DNA from: Saccharicrinis fermentans DSM 9555 = JCM 21142
GTDB taxonomy: Bacteria > Bacteroidota > Bacteroidia > Bacteroidales > Marinilabiliaceae
NCBI RefSeq assembly: GCF_000517085.1
Contig: NZ_KI912107.1
Coordinates: 1,302,398-1,366,397, forward strand
Direction: 5' to 3'
Length of the DNA: 64,000 nucleotides
Every line of letters starts with the position of its first letter. Positions within the stretch are counted from its first letter, which is position 1. The translations under genes and the position numbers were made by a program. Shown here one piece after another: positions 47,054 through 57,404 of the stretch. Below the pieces are notes generated by a model. That model was not told where the DNA came from. It ran no database searches and saw only the letters and a program-made list of their open reading frames with translations.

Positions 47054-50000
47054 ATGAAAAAGTTGAAGAAACATTCGGATGAAGATGTTAAAAAGCATCC
47101 GGGTTTAAATTTCTGGGCAAAAGCAGTATTGATGGTTGCTGTGCTGTTGTTTCAGGGATTTGGAAGAAATTTAATCTATGCAGAGGATAATAATGGTTTG
47201 AGAGCGATCAATCAGGAAAACACTGTGGTGATCAGTGGTAATGTAACAGATGAAAGTGGAGAACCAATTCCGGGCGTTTCAATTGTTCAGAAAGGAATAC
47301 CTAATGGTACAATAACTGATATTGATGGTAATTATACTATTAAAGTAGATGTTGGTTCAACTATCGTTTTTTCATTTATCGGCATGACTAGGCAAGAGGT
47401 TGTTGTTACCGGACCTGCTCCTATTAATGTAATATTAAAGTCTGAATTTATAGGTTTGGATGATGTTGTTGTTGTTGGTTATGGTGTTCAGAAAAAAGCC
47501 TCTGTAACTGGTGCTGTTACTGCTATTGATTCAGAAACCCTTCAAGAAAAAGGAAATCTTTCAAGTCCTTTACAAGCTTTGCAAGGTCAGGTTCCTGGGG
47601 TGATGATAACACGTGCATCAAGTGCTCCAGGAGATGAAGGTTGGGATTTAAATTTACGGGGTTCTTCATCAGTTAACTCTATGGAGCCATTAGTTATTGT
47701 TGATGGAGTAGCATATAATAGTGTAAATGATATGCGATTATTGAACTCAAATGATATTGAGTCAATGAACTTTTTAAAAGATGGTGCTGCAGCCATTTAT
47801 GGATCTAGAGCGGCAGGTGGGGTTGTTTTAATTACTACCAAAAAAGGTAAATCAGGTACTGTTAAAGTTGAGTATAGCGGAACAATGGCCCTTAAACAGG
47901 TTGGTTTAATGCCTGAGTTAATGAGTGTTGATCAATGGGCGGATGGTATCATGACAACATTAGAAAATGATAATAATACCTCTAGTGTCTGGTATAGTTA
48001 TGCGCAATTAGCTAAAACTTATAAGGGAGAATATATTGATTTAGAAAATAGTGCTAGTCCATTTGGCACTGCAGCTTTTACAGATGTTTCTGATTTTGTA
48101 TTTTCAGAAGATAATTGGTTAGGTTCTTTATTTGGAAATTCATATTCTACCGAAAATAATTTAGCTATTTCAGGAGGTAATGAACGTTCATCGTATAGAG
48201 TATCAATGAGCTATTTGTATGATGGATCCAATTTGCAATATGGAAATAATAATAATAAAAGATATACATTTAGAGCCAACAATAGTTATAAGTTAACAGA
48301 TAAGGCAACCTTAGAATCTGTTATTTCATATAACCGACAAGAACAAGTCGCTCCTACATTTATAGGATCAATGTTAACGACTTCAATGCCTATGCCAGGT
48401 CTACCATTAAAAACTTTAAATGGAAAACCATATGCATGGGGTACTTGGGGATCACCTGTAGCAAAGGCAGAAGATGGAGGAGATAATAAATTATCTGTTT
48501 CTGCAGTAAATATTAGTGAGACTTTTAAGTATAATGTTACCAGTTGGTTAGATGTCAATGGGAACTTGGGGTATAATACTGCCTCTGCATCAAGAAATAC
48601 GACACAAAATTCAATTACATATTATAATTATACAGGAACAAAAGAAGTTTTAACTTCTCCAACTCAAGCTAATTCGTATTACAAGCAAACCAATTCTCAA
48701 ACAGATTTTTACTCTGTTTCAGGTTACTTAAATTTCAAGAAGAAGATAAATGATCATGATTTTAAATTAATGATTGGTAGTCAGTATGAATTTAAACAGT
48801 ATACTTATTTTGGTGTAAAAGTATTAAATACTCAGGATGGGCTTGAAATAGTTAATGGATCAGGAGAGATTACATTGACTGGAGATGAAGAAAAATATCA
48901 AAATGCCAACACTTCTTTTTTTGGAAGATTTAACTATGATTATAAATCTAAATACTTAGTAGAATTTAATTCCAGATATGATGGATCATCTAAATTTCTG
49001 CCAGAAAATAGATGGGATTTATTTTATGGAACTTCATTAGGTTGGAGAATTTCAGAAGAAAACTTTTTACAAGATGTTAGTTGGTTAGATCAACTGAAAT
49101 TACGTGTATCTTATGCTGAAATGGGTAATCAAAGTGGTATTTCTAACTATGATGGTGTTCAGTTGTATAATATTAGTTCTTCTAATGGTACCTATGTGGG
49201 AGATTCAAAACTATCTTATATTAAAACAACTGGTGTTTTGGCTTCTACTTCTAGAAGCTGGGAGCGTATTAAAAACTATAATGTAGGCTTTGACTTTAGT
49301 ATTTTAAATCAAAAGTTATCAGGCTCTGTTGATGCATTCTTAAAGAAAAATGACAATATGTTAGTAAGTCTTACTTTCCCTTCTGTATTAGGTGATTCTG
49401 CTCCAAAAGCAAACTACGGAGAGTTTAAAAACTGGGGATATGAAGGTAATCTTACATGGAGAGATAAAATAGGGGAAGTTTCTTATCATTTTGGTGGTGT
49501 AATATCATTCGCACGAAATGAATTAGTTGATTATGGCGGTACTTCCGTGATTTCATCCGGATATACTTCAACACAACAAGGTTATTCTCTTAATTCAATC
49601 TTTGGGTTAAGATATGGAGGTAAGATTCAAAATCAAGAGATGTTAGATGCATATATTGCGAAATATTATGAGAATAATGGTATTGAAATGCCTTCTAATT
49701 TAAGGGTTGGAGATAATATGTATTGTGACTTAAATAATGATGGTATTTTAGATGAACAAGATTATGAATATTTAGGTAGTGATACTCCGGAAATATCCTA
49801 TTCTTTTAATGCTGGAGCCAGTTATAAGGGATTTGATTTAGATTTGTTATTCCAAGGTGCTGCTAACCGTTTTGTGTACAGAGATATTGATAATTGGACA
49901 GTTCCTTTTAGAGCACTGTATACAAATACAACAACACAGTCTATTGGTAGAACGTGGAGTGAAACAAATTCAAATGCATATTATGCTCCTTATACCACTG

Positions 50001-50284
50001 ATAAGAATATTAATAACTATAACTATCAAGCTTCATCGCTTACATCACAGGATGGTAGATACATCAGGCTAAAGAATGTAACCTTGGGCTATACTCTTCC
50101 TTCTGATAAAGTTTCTAAAATAAAATACATTTCAGGTTTCCGAATTTATGTTACAGGAACTGATTTATGGGAATCTACAAGAATAAAAGATGGATGGGAT
50201 CCGGAAGCGAGAAGAAAAGCATCTGGAACGCAGAGATATCCTTTTACTCGTAGTTATACTTTAGGAATTAATCTAACATTTTAA
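47054..50284 (+). CDS. SusC-like TonB-dependent outer-membrane glycan transporter
   Basis: 1076 residues. After an extended signal sequence (WAKAVLMVAVLLFQGFGR) come a carboxypeptidase-D-regulatory-like domain (VVISGNVTDESGEPIPGVSI, about 55-140), the TonB box region (DDVVVVGYGVQKK), the plug domain (to about 265, LKDGAAAIYGSRAAGG) and the 22-strand barrel ending in an aromatic YTLGINLTF. It imports oligosaccharides across the outer membrane with TonB energy, lidded by SusD. It pairs with the susD gene 10 bases on. A 966-bp upstream region with direct repeats suggests it heads the operon. Confidence 0.96.
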   Translation: MKKLKKHSDEDVKKHPGLNFWAKAVLMVAVLLFQGFGRNLIYAEDNNGLRAINQENTVVISGNVTDESGEPIPGVSIVQKGIPNGTITDIDGNYTIKVDVGSTIVFSFIGMTRQEVVVTGPAPINVILKSEFIGLDDVVVVGYGVQKKASVTGAVTAIDSETLQEKGNLSSPLQALQGQVPGVMITRASSAPGDEGWDLNLRGSSSVNSMEPLVIVDGVAYNSVNDMRLLNSNDIESMNFLKDGAAAIYGSRAAGGVVLITTKKGKSGTVKVEYSGTMALKQVGLMPELMSVDQWADGIMTTLENDNNTSSVWYSYAQLAKTYKGEYIDLENSASPFGTAAFTDVSDFVFSEDNWLGSLFGNSYSTENNLAISGGNERSSYRVSMSYLYDGSNLQYGNNNNKRYTFRANNSYKLTDKATLESVISYNRQEQVAPTFIGSMLTTSMPMPGLPLKTLNGKPYAWGTWGSPVAKAEDGGDNKLSVSAVNISETFKYNVTSWLDVNGNLGYNTASASRNTTQNSITYYNYTGTKEVLTSPTQANSYYKQTNSQTDFYSVSGYLNFKKKINDHDFKLMIGSQYEFKQYTYFGVKVLNTQDGLEIVNGSGEITLTGDEEKYQNANTSFFGRFNYDYKSKYLVEFNSRYDGSSKFLPENRWDLFYGTSLGWRISEENFLQDVSWLDQLKLRVSYAEMGNQSGISNYDGVQLYNISSSNGTYVGDSKLSYIKTTGVLASTSRSWERIKNYNVGFDFSILNQKLSGSVDAFLKKNDNMLVSLTFPSVLGDSAPKANYGEFKNWGYEGNLTWRDKIGEVSYHFGGVISFARNELVDYGGTSVISSGYTSTQQGYSLNSIFGLRYGGKIQNQEMLDAYIAKYYENNGIEMPSNLRVGDNMYCDLNNDGILDEQDYEYLGSDTPEISYSFNAGASYKGFDLDLLFQGAANRFVYRDIDNWTVPFRALYTNTTTQSIGRTWSETNSNAYYAPYTTDKNINNYNYQASSLTSQDGRYIRLKNVTLGYTLPSDKVSKIKYISGFRIYVTGTDLWESTRIKDGWDPEARRKASGTQRYPFTRSYTLGINLTF

Positions 50285-50294
50285 ACGAACAGTT

Positions 50295-52013
50295 ATGAAA
50301 AAATATATAATTAAATTATCATATATATGGTTGCTCCTTGGAGTAATGACGTCATGTATGGATTTAGACCCATTGGACTCTATGGGAGATAATATAACAT
50401 GGTCATCATCTGATAACTTTCAGTTGTTTGCAAATCAGTTTTATGCGTACACCAGAGATTTTAATCAATCAGGTGAGCACAATGCTTATAATGGATTTTC
50501 TGATGGTCCACACAGTGACTTTAGATCTGATCTAATTGCAACATCTTCTATTAATACATTTAGTCAGGGAACAAATACAATTCCTACTGAAGATGATAAT
50601 TATAGCGTTACTTATAAAAGAATTTATTATACCAACTTATTGCTAGAAAATGCCAAAAGTTATAGTAATGAAAGTGAAATAGAAATACCTGTAGCAGAAG
50701 CTAAATTTTTTAGGGCTTACTTACATTTCGAATTAGTTCAGTTATATGGAGATGTTATTCTTTTAACAAAGCCACTTGATATTGATTCAGATGAATTATC
50801 CGGAAAAAGAGATGATAGAGGTGTGGTTATTGACCAAATAATAACTGATCTTGAGGATGCAGCTTTAGCTTTACCTGTTACAGTAACTGAAGAAGGTCGT
50901 TTAACTCAGGCTGCTGCTTATGCCTTCCTTTCAAGAGTAGCTCTTTATGAAGGTACTTGGCAAAAATTTCATAATAGTAATACGGCTCGCAGTACAGATC
51001 TACTTACAACAGCACGTGATGCTGCTATGAATGTAATGGATGGAACTTATGAATTATTTTATGATGAGACTTTGGATATTGATAGTTATCGTTATATGTT
51101 CATTCTTGAACATACTCAATGTAATCCAGCAGGCTTAACTATATCTGATAATAAAGAATATATTTTAGCACATCGTCATTTTGATGGTGATAAGTTAGGT
51201 ACAAATATTACACATGCAGCTTTAGGTAATGTAATATATCCAACAAGTAAATTTGTTAATATGTATTTATGTTCTAATGGTCTACCTGTTAGTGTATCGG
51301 ATTTATTTGGAGGGTATTCCACCGCTACAACAGAGTTTCAAAATAGAGATAATCGAATGGCAACTTCTCTAATTAAACATGGTACAAAATATTGGAACAA
51401 CGATGGAGCCTGGAGAACTAGTTGGAATGATGATGATTTAGAAAATTGTTTAACAATGGATGTTCGTTCTAATGGTGGATACCAAAATCAAAAATGGGCT
51501 ACTGAACGTCAGGTTGCTGATGAATATGAATCATATGATTATCCTGTTATTCGTTATGCTGAAATACTGTTAAATTATGCAGAGGCTGTTTATGAATTAA
51601 ACGGTGCTATTACAGATGAACAATTAGATGCCTCGTTAAATTTAGTTCGCCTACGGGTAAATCCAAATATGCCTAAGTTAAGTAACTCTTTTGTTTCAAC
51701 AAATTCATTAGATATGAGAGAAGAAATCAGAAGAGAAAGAACCATAGAGCTTTATTTAGAAGGATTTAGAATTGATGATTTAAAGCGTTGGGCTGTTGCA
51801 GGAGATGAGATGCCAGAAGATCAATTAGGTGTTATGTTTACCGGAACATGGTTTGAAACAAACTGGACAAAACAAGCAAGAGGTATAAACAGTGATGGTC
51901 GTGTGATTCTTTATGATAATCGTACCTGGGCTGATAAGAACTACTTATACCCATTGCCTTCTGATGAATTGCAATTAAACCCTAATCTGGGACAAAATAC
52001 AGGATGGGAATAA
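50295..52013 (+). CDS. SusD/RagB-like glycan-binding lipoprotein
   Basis: 572 residues. Lipobox LGVMTSC with Cys21, then the SusD pattern: ITWSSSDNFQLFANQFYAY, YYTNLLLENAKSY, EAKFFRAYLHFELVQLYGDVIL, AAAYAFLSRVALYEG and the C-terminal RREIRRERTIELYLEGFRIDDLKRW segment (quoted in part: RRERTIELYLEGFR) with YLYPLPSDELQLNPNL. It caps the SusC barrel at the cell surface and binds the glycan. Confidence 0.96.
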   Translation: MKKYIIKLSYIWLLLGVMTSCMDLDPLDSMGDNITWSSSDNFQLFANQFYAYTRDFNQSGEHNAYNGFSDGPHSDFRSDLIATSSINTFSQGTNTIPTEDDNYSVTYKRIYYTNLLLENAKSYSNESEIEIPVAEAKFFRAYLHFELVQLYGDVILLTKPLDIDSDELSGKRDDRGVVIDQIITDLEDAALALPVTVTEEGRLTQAAAYAFLSRVALYEGTWQKFHNSNTARSTDLLTTARDAAMNVMDGTYELFYDETLDIDSYRYMFILEHTQCNPAGLTISDNKEYILAHRHFDGDKLGTNITHAALGNVIYPTSKFVNMYLCSNGLPVSVSDLFGGYSTATTEFQNRDNRMATSLIKHGTKYWNNDGAWRTSWNDDDLENCLTMDVRSNGGYQNQKWATERQVADEYESYDYPVIRYAEILLNYAEAVYELNGAITDEQLDASLNLVRLRVNPNMPKLSNSFVSTNSLDMREEIRRERTIELYLEGFRIDDLKRWAVAGDEMPEDQLGVMFTGTWFETNWTKQARGINSDGRVILYDNRTWADKNYLYPLPSDELQLNPNLGQNTGWE

Positions 52014-52047
52014 GCTTAATAGTTATTAACTGAAAAAGAAAAAAATA

Positions 52048-53586
52048 ATGAAAAATATTTTCAAGTATATATTAAGTTGTGTATTAATAGCTTCAGCTAT
52101 GATACCTCTTTCGTGTGACGAAGAAAGCTTGTCAAAATCAGAACCTGCAATATATCCAAGTACTTTAGAATTAGGTTTGCCTGAAAGTAAACTGGTTTAT
52201 ATATACCAGGATGAAACAGAGAGTGATGTTTATCCAATGATTACAGGAGAAACAATTTCTTTATCGTACACAATGACACCAGATAATGTTACATATTCAG
52301 ATGTGGAGTGGAGCTCTTCTGATGAAACAGTGGCAACTGTTGATGCAAATGGAGTTGTCACAGCAGTAAGTTCTGGTACTGCAATTATTACAGTTTCGCC
52401 AACTGTATTTTATTCAGGTAGTGGTATTTATGGATATATTAAAGTTGTAGTTTCAAGTACGGAGGTTGTTGCTGAATCAATAACATTATCAAGTAGTTCA
52501 GAATCTTGTTATGTGGCAGAAACATTAACAGTTACACCTACTATTAATCCATCTAATACAACCTATAAAACAGTTCAATTTTCAAGTTCAGATGAAAGTG
52601 TTGCCACAGTTGATAATAATGGTGTTGTAACAGGTGTTTCTGGAGATCCTGATCCAGGTACTACTGTGACTATTACTGCAACCGCGTTGGATGAAGGTAG
52701 TGCCGTTTCTGCATCAATTGATGTACAGATTGTACAGATCGTTGAACCACAATCAATAACAATAGATCAAACATACAGTAGTGATAACTACGAATGGGCT
52801 ATTGGAGATAAAACTTATTCAATTGCTTATGATATTGAGCCTTCAAACGCTACAAAATCATTGGTAGAATGGACTTCGAGTGATGAAACTATCGCAACAG
52901 TATCAAAAGGTGTGGTTACATTTAATCAGGATGGTGTATTTGGAGAAGTTACAATTACAGCAACGTGTCCTGAAACAGGAAATACTAGTACTGTAACAAT
53001 TTTCTTAGCAGAAGGATTAATTCGTGAATTATTCCATAATATAGATGATATTACATGGAATATAACATCAAGTCAGGCATTGCAAGGAGCAAGTTCAATC
53101 TGGAGCTATGAAAAATTGGATGTATCCACTTATGGCAGTTCAAAACAGCGTGCTGACTTTTCAAAACAGGATTCATATGTATGGTTACATGCAGGGAATT
53201 ATCCGATTGTAGCAATTAAAATGAATGATGTACTGGACTATGATGACGTTACAGGTAGAAATATCAATGTTGATAGTAATACGGATGATGGATCATACAA
53301 AGGCAGTCTTGGTGGAGGAAACAATAAGTGGCTAATGCGTTATAAATGTGATGATGGTAGTTATGTATTTATTTATGATTTAACTCAGCAATCATTTTCA
53401 ACGGGAGGTTTATTACCAACGGATGCTTCTGTTAAATTTAAAACATTCCAATGGAAATATGCTGATATGGTAGTAACACCAATTCAACAGTTAACTTATT
53501 CAGTTTATTGGGTTCAAACATTCAAAACTCTAACAGATATTAAATCTCACCTTACTTCAGAAGGAATAACTTGGGTAGAAGAATAA
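52048..53586 (+). CDS. Surface lipoprotein with bacterial Ig-like (Big_2) domains
   Basis: 512 residues. Lipobox MIPLSC. Three Ig-like repeats (about 55-135, 140-230, 232-310) each carry the Big_2 signature VxWSSSDETVATVDxNGVVTA or a close form. The C-terminal 200 residues are unrecognised, with many Trp and Tyr (WSYEKLDVSTYG, WLMRYKCDDG), suited to sugar binding. By position after SusCD it is likely a SusE-like accessory glycan-binding protein. Confidence 0.88.
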   Translation: MKNIFKYILSCVLIASAMIPLSCDEESLSKSEPAIYPSTLELGLPESKLVYIYQDETESDVYPMITGETISLSYTMTPDNVTYSDVEWSSSDETVATVDANGVVTAVSSGTAIITVSPTVFYSGSGIYGYIKVVVSSTEVVAESITLSSSSESCYVAETLTVTPTINPSNTTYKTVQFSSSDESVATVDNNGVVTGVSGDPDPGTTVTITATALDEGSAVSASIDVQIVQIVEPQSITIDQTYSSDNYEWAIGDKTYSIAYDIEPSNATKSLVEWTSSDETIATVSKGVVTFNQDGVFGEVTITATCPETGNTSTVTIFLAEGLIRELFHNIDDITWNITSSQALQGASSIWSYEKLDVSTYGSSKQRADFSKQDSYVWLHAGNYPIVAIKMNDVLDYDDVTGRNINVDSNTDDGSYKGSLGGGNNKWLMRYKCDDGSYVFIYDLTQQSFSTGGLLPTDASVKFKTFQWKYADMVVTPIQQLTYSVYWVQTFKTLTDIKSHLTSEGITWVEE

Positions 53587-53595
53587 ATAAAAAGA

Positions 53596-53630
53596 AGTTA
53601 TACTGGTTAATTAAGTTAATCAGTATAACT
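53596..53630 (+). terminator. Hairpin between the Ig-like lipoprotein and lyase genes
   Basis: AGTTATACTGGTTAA and TTAATCAGTATAACT form a 15-bp stem (one G-T) with a 5-base loop. No T run follows, so it may be an attenuator or mRNA-stabilising stem that sets surface-protein levels above enzyme levels, rather than a full stop. Confidence 0.6.
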
Positions 53631-53658
53631 CAAAATATCATCAACAAAGATTTTTATT

Positions 53659-55020
53659 ATGAAATTACAAAATATTATAAAGCCGGTTTTAGTAGCTACA
53701 ATATTATTCTTTAGTCTTGTAAGTTGTTTGGAAAACAAGTTTGGTACTGTGGATTTGGATTTAGAGGAAGATGGAAAGGAAGAAGTAAGTTATACATATA
53801 ACCACCCTTGCGCAATGTATAATGATGATGACTTTACTCGTGTTAAAACGGCAATTGCTGCCGGAGCAGGAGATGTTTATACTGAGTTTACTAATTTAAA
53901 AGCAACAGCTTATGCTCAGTTAGCTTATGATCCAAATCCTCAGACTCAAATTGTAAGAGGGGATGTTACAGGTACTGATTATTCGTCAGAGAATTATGTT
54001 TATGCCATGAAAGATGCAGCTGCAGCTTATCAGCAGGCTCTTTTATGGAAATTAACGGATAATGATGATTATGCAGCAAATGCAATAGATATATTAAATC
54101 AATGGGCTGCGACATGTATTGAAATAAAGTCAAATGATGCCAATCATTATTTAGCATCGGGCTGTCAGGGATATACATTTGCAAATGCAGGTGAATTATT
54201 AAGAGATTATGATGGTTGGTCTGACTCTTATTTTACAGCCTTTAAGACTTGGATGGTTGATGTATTTGCAGCAAAGAATTACGCATTTCTTACAAAACAT
54301 TCAGATGCAAGTGATACACACTATTGGGCGAATTGGGATTTGGTAAATATGTCTTCGTATTTGGCTATTGGTATTCTTACTGAAGATGATGATATGGTGA
54401 ACTTTATTAAGAATTATTTTTATGAAGGTGTAGGAAATGGTTGTTTAGATAAATTGATAGTTGATACTCATAGTGATCCAAATGGATCAGGAGAGACAAT
54501 TGCTCAGTGTCAGGAGTCCGGCAGAGATCAGGGACATGCTACAATGGTGGCAGCAGTGGCAGCTAACCTATGCCAAATGGCGTATACTTTATATCTGGAT
54601 AATCAGGATGTACCAGAACTGGATTTCTTTGCTGCTGATGATAATGTGATTTTAAAAATGTGTGAGTATACTGCATTATTTAATGCTAAAAATGGTTTGG
54701 ATAATGCAAATAGTGAAGGTTCTTATATAGTATCAATTACTGCAATGCCATTTACTTCTTATACAGCATTTGTAGGAGAATCACAAGAGTATGTTCAAAC
54801 TCAGGCTTCTGAAGATCAAAGAGGAACAATAAGACCAGGTTGGGAGATTATTTATAATCATTACGCAAAAGTTAAAGGCTTAGGTTCTGGTTATCAGTAT
54901 ACTCAGTATTTTGCAGAAAAGTTAAGACCTGAAGGTGGTGCTGGTGATTCTCGATATGGATCAAATAGCGGAGCTTTTGATCAGTTAGGTTGGGGAACTC
55001 TAATGATGTATAGAGAGTAG
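53659..55020 (+). CDS. Alginate_lyase-superfamily polysaccharide lyase (PL38-like)
   Basis: 453 residues, lipobox LVSC. The alpha/alpha-toroid pattern is clear: NHPCAMYNDDDFTRVK, AAAAYQQALLWKLT, and a core with THYWANWDLVNMSSYLAIG, followed by ESGRDQGHATMVAA, whose Asn, Gln-Gly-His and Tyr/Arg residues fit lyase catalysis. Such enzymes cleave uronic-acid polysaccharides by beta-elimination to leave unsaturated ends, which the GH88 gene next door would remove. The PL38 assignment rests on my recall of the motif; PL5- or PL17-like activity is possible. Surface or periplasmic. Confidence 0.8.
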   Translation: MKLQNIIKPVLVATILFFSLVSCLENKFGTVDLDLEEDGKEEVSYTYNHPCAMYNDDDFTRVKTAIAAGAGDVYTEFTNLKATAYAQLAYDPNPQTQIVRGDVTGTDYSSENYVYAMKDAAAAYQQALLWKLTDNDDYAANAIDILNQWAATCIEIKSNDANHYLASGCQGYTFANAGELLRDYDGWSDSYFTAFKTWMVDVFAAKNYAFLTKHSDASDTHYWANWDLVNMSSYLAIGILTEDDDMVNFIKNYFYEGVGNGCLDKLIVDTHSDPNGSGETIAQCQESGRDQGHATMVAAVAANLCQMAYTLYLDNQDVPELDFFAADDNVILKMCEYTALFNAKNGLDNANSEGSYIVSITAMPFTSYTAFVGESQEYVQTQASEDQRGTIRPGWEIIYNHYAKVKGLGSGYQYTQYFAEKLRPEGGAGDSRYGSNSGAFDQLGWGTLMMYRE

Positions 55021-55046
55021 CATTATTTCATTTTATGTGTAGCGGA

Positions 55047-55086
55047 TTATTCTGAATATGTTACTTCAATGTCTTATTCAGAATAA
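55047..55086 (+). terminator. Hairpin after the lyase gene
   Basis: TTATTCTGAATA (55047-55058) and TATTCAGAATAA (55075-55086) are perfect inverted repeats 27 bases after the stop. AT-rich and without a clear T run. The remaining 148 bases to the GH88 gene show only an AGGAGG-like tract at 55171 that is too distant to be its ribosome-binding site. Confidence 0.6.
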
Positions 55087-55234
55087 TCAAAAATTATAAT
55101 CAGAAATTATTGAATTTCCAATCATTTATGTTGAATTGCACTTTGTATGTCTTTTTGCTTGAAAAGTATAGGAGGTATCAATTATAAGGTATTCAGTTTG
55201 TTATGGCCGTGTTAGTGGCGAAAAAAGAAGAAGT

Positions 55235-56458
55235 ATGAAGAATATAGACTTAAGAAATAAGCGTAGATTCTTATTAAAAGCATCATTTATAATCACATTA
55301 ATGTTAATAGTGTTTGCTTGTACAAGTAAGAAAGATCAAGCCAAATTGGATATTGATAAAATGCTTGACTACTGTGTAGCTAAAACAAAAGCTACAAAAG
55401 CTACTTTAACCGAGGCAGATAGTTTACCTCGCAATATATATTCAAATCAAATTCAATGGAATAAAGTAGGAATACATGATTGGTGTAGTGGTTTTTGGCC
55501 AGGAGTTCTTTGGTATGCTTATGAAGCTTCTGGTGACACCTCACTTTTTGCAGGGGCACAGATATTTACTGCTCCATTAAAAGGTGTTTTGGATGTTCCT
55601 GTTGATAATCATGATTTAGGATTCATGTTATACTGTAGTATGGGAAATGGGTATCGTTTATCAAAAAGCGATGATTATAAAAACTTTTTATTATTAACAG
55701 CCGACTCATTGGCAACACTATATAATCCTAAAGTAGGCACCATTTTATCATGGCCGGTAATGCGAGAAAAAATGAACTGGCCTCATAATACAATCATTGA
55801 TAATATGATTAATCTGGAACTATTGTTCTGGGCTTCAAAAAACGGAGGCGATCAATCCTTATATAATATGGCTGTAAAGCATGCTGAAACATGTATGAAT
55901 ACATTAATTCGCCCTGATTATACAACATACCATGTGGCAGTATTTGATACTACAAACGGTCATTTTATTAAAGGTGTTACTCATCAGGGATATGCAGATG
56001 ATTCTCAATGGGCCAGAGGTCAAGGATGGTCTATTTATGGCTATTCAATGGTATACAGAGAAACAAAAGATCAGAAGTTTTTAGATACAGCCATAAAGTT
56101 AGCTGATAAGTTTATCGAAATGATACCTGAGGATACCATTCCTTATTGGGATTATAATGATCCAGCAATTCCTAATGCACCCAAAGATGCATCTGCTGCC
56201 GCTATAATTGCATCTGGATTATTAGAATTACAATCATTTGTGTCGGATGAGCAAGTTAAAGCTAAATATGCAAAAACTGCAATTGACTTATTAACAGCAT
56301 TGTCTTCAGATAAATACTTAAGCAAAGCTAAGAACCAATCATTCTTGATGCATTCAACAGGTCATTGGCCCGCAAAGTCAGAAATTGATGCATCCATCAT
56401 ATATGCTGACTATTATTATATCGAAGCTCTGTTAAGAGCTAAACAATATCTTAATTAA
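55235..56458 (+). CDS. GH88 unsaturated glucuronyl hydrolase
   Basis: 407 residues. Lipobox IVFAC. The alpha/alpha-barrel motifs of GH88 are present: VGIHDWCSGFWPGVLWY, NHDLGFMLYCSMGNGYR with the key Asp, NTIIDNMINLELLFWASK, and the strongly conserved HQGYADDSQWARGQGWSIYG with the second Asp. The enzyme hydrolyses the unsaturated uronic acid left by a polysaccharide lyase, through hydration of the double bond. Located between lyase and binding-protein genes. Confidence 0.93.
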   Translation: MKNIDLRNKRRFLLKASFIITLMLIVFACTSKKDQAKLDIDKMLDYCVAKTKATKATLTEADSLPRNIYSNQIQWNKVGIHDWCSGFWPGVLWYAYEASGDTSLFAGAQIFTAPLKGVLDVPVDNHDLGFMLYCSMGNGYRLSKSDDYKNFLLLTADSLATLYNPKVGTILSWPVMREKMNWPHNTIIDNMINLELLFWASKNGGDQSLYNMAVKHAETCMNTLIRPDYTTYHVAVFDTTNGHFIKGVTHQGYADDSQWARGQGWSIYGYSMVYRETKDQKFLDTAIKLADKFIEMIPEDTIPYWDYNDPAIPNAPKDASAAAIIASGLLELQSFVSDEQVKAKYAKTAIDLLTALSSDKYLSKAKNQSFLMHSTGHWPAKSEIDASIIYADYYYIEALLRAKQYLN

Positions 56459-56478
56459 TAATTTTAAAACTAGCTCTT

Positions 56479-57330
56479 ATGAAAAAAGTTCTACAACAAT
56501 TTAGTTTTTTAGCTATTATGCTAGTTTTAGGTATGTCATTAACTTATGCTCAAACGCTAGTAAAAGTTTCTGCAGATACTCATATACATTCATATTCGGG
56601 TAATGTGGATACTAATTTCGGAAGTAATTCGGTATTTATTATTAAAACTAAGGCTGATGGCTCAATTGATCGCGTGGGGTTAGTTAAATTAGACTTTACA
56701 AGTTTAACTGATTATAATGCAAATGAAATCAAATTAGTTACATTTAATGTCTCATTTCATAATGCACATGCAGGCACAATTACTCTTTATGATTACTCTG
56801 ATGATTGGACAGAAACAGGAGTAACTTGGAATAATGCGCCTACAAATGATATTTCAACTTTAACACAAAAAGCCGAATGGTCTGTTAGTTCCTCTTGGAA
56901 TAGGTCAGACCTGTTTGGTTCAGTTGATATTACAGATTATTTTAAGGAAGTAATGAGTGGTGATAAGGTAATGTCCATGGCTTTAGTTGGTGAAAATTCA
57001 GATTCAGGATATGATATTCAAACTAAAGAGAATACGGATACTCCGATTGAAGGTTTTTATGATTGGGCTCCATATGTTGTAATTACTTATGTGTCAACAG
57101 TGATTGGTGATACTGAAGCTTCAGATGTAATAGTAACAGGAGGAACAGGTATTGTTAATGTTCAAAATTGTGAACAAGGAGCAACTGTTATTATCTATGA
57201 TTTGACAGGTAAAATGATTTCAAAAAAAGAAGTGAATTCATCAACAGAAACCTTTACAGCGCCTTCAGGAATTTGTATTGTTAAAGTTATTGGATCTCAA
57301 ATTAGTACAAGTAAAGTGTTAGTTAAATAA
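56479..57330 (+). CDS. Secreted DNRLRE/CBM96-like carbohydrate-binding protein with T9SS-type tail
   Basis: 283 residues. Signal peptide LAIMLVLGMSLTYAQ, then a DNRLRE-type beta sandwich (about 22-205): DTHIHSYSGNVDTNFGSN, RVGLVKLDFTSL, DWTETGVTWNNAP and VDITDYFKEVM. Domains of this type (CBM96) have been linked to alginate-like uronans. The last 75 residues (GGTGIVNVQNCEQGATVIIYDL, quoted in part; TGKMISKKEV ... STSKVLVK) resemble a secretion/sorting tail. It may hold the glycan near the surface. Confidence 0.85.
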   Translation: MKKVLQQFSFLAIMLVLGMSLTYAQTLVKVSADTHIHSYSGNVDTNFGSNSVFIIKTKADGSIDRVGLVKLDFTSLTDYNANEIKLVTFNVSFHNAHAGTITLYDYSDDWTETGVTWNNAPTNDISTLTQKAEWSVSSSWNRSDLFGSVDITDYFKEVMSGDKVMSMALVGENSDSGYDIQTKENTDTPIEGFYDWAPYVVITYVSTVIGDTEASDVIVTGGTGIVNVQNCEQGATVIIYDLTGKMISKKEVNSSTETFTAPSGICIVKVIGSQISTSKVLVK

Positions 57331-57342
57331 TTTTGATGTTTA

Positions 57343-57376
57343 GAGGAAGGCCTGTGCAAAGCCTTTCTCTTTTATG
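57343..57376 (+). terminator. Terminator closing the susC-to-CBM operon
   Basis: GAGGAAGGC pairs with GCCTTTCTC (one G-T) around CTGTGCAAA, then TTTTAT. It starts 13 bases after the stop of the binding-protein gene and separates it from the decayed DUF4861 gene. Confidence 0.85.
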
Positions 57377-57404
57377 ATAGAATAATTTATTGGAAATAAG
57401 AGCG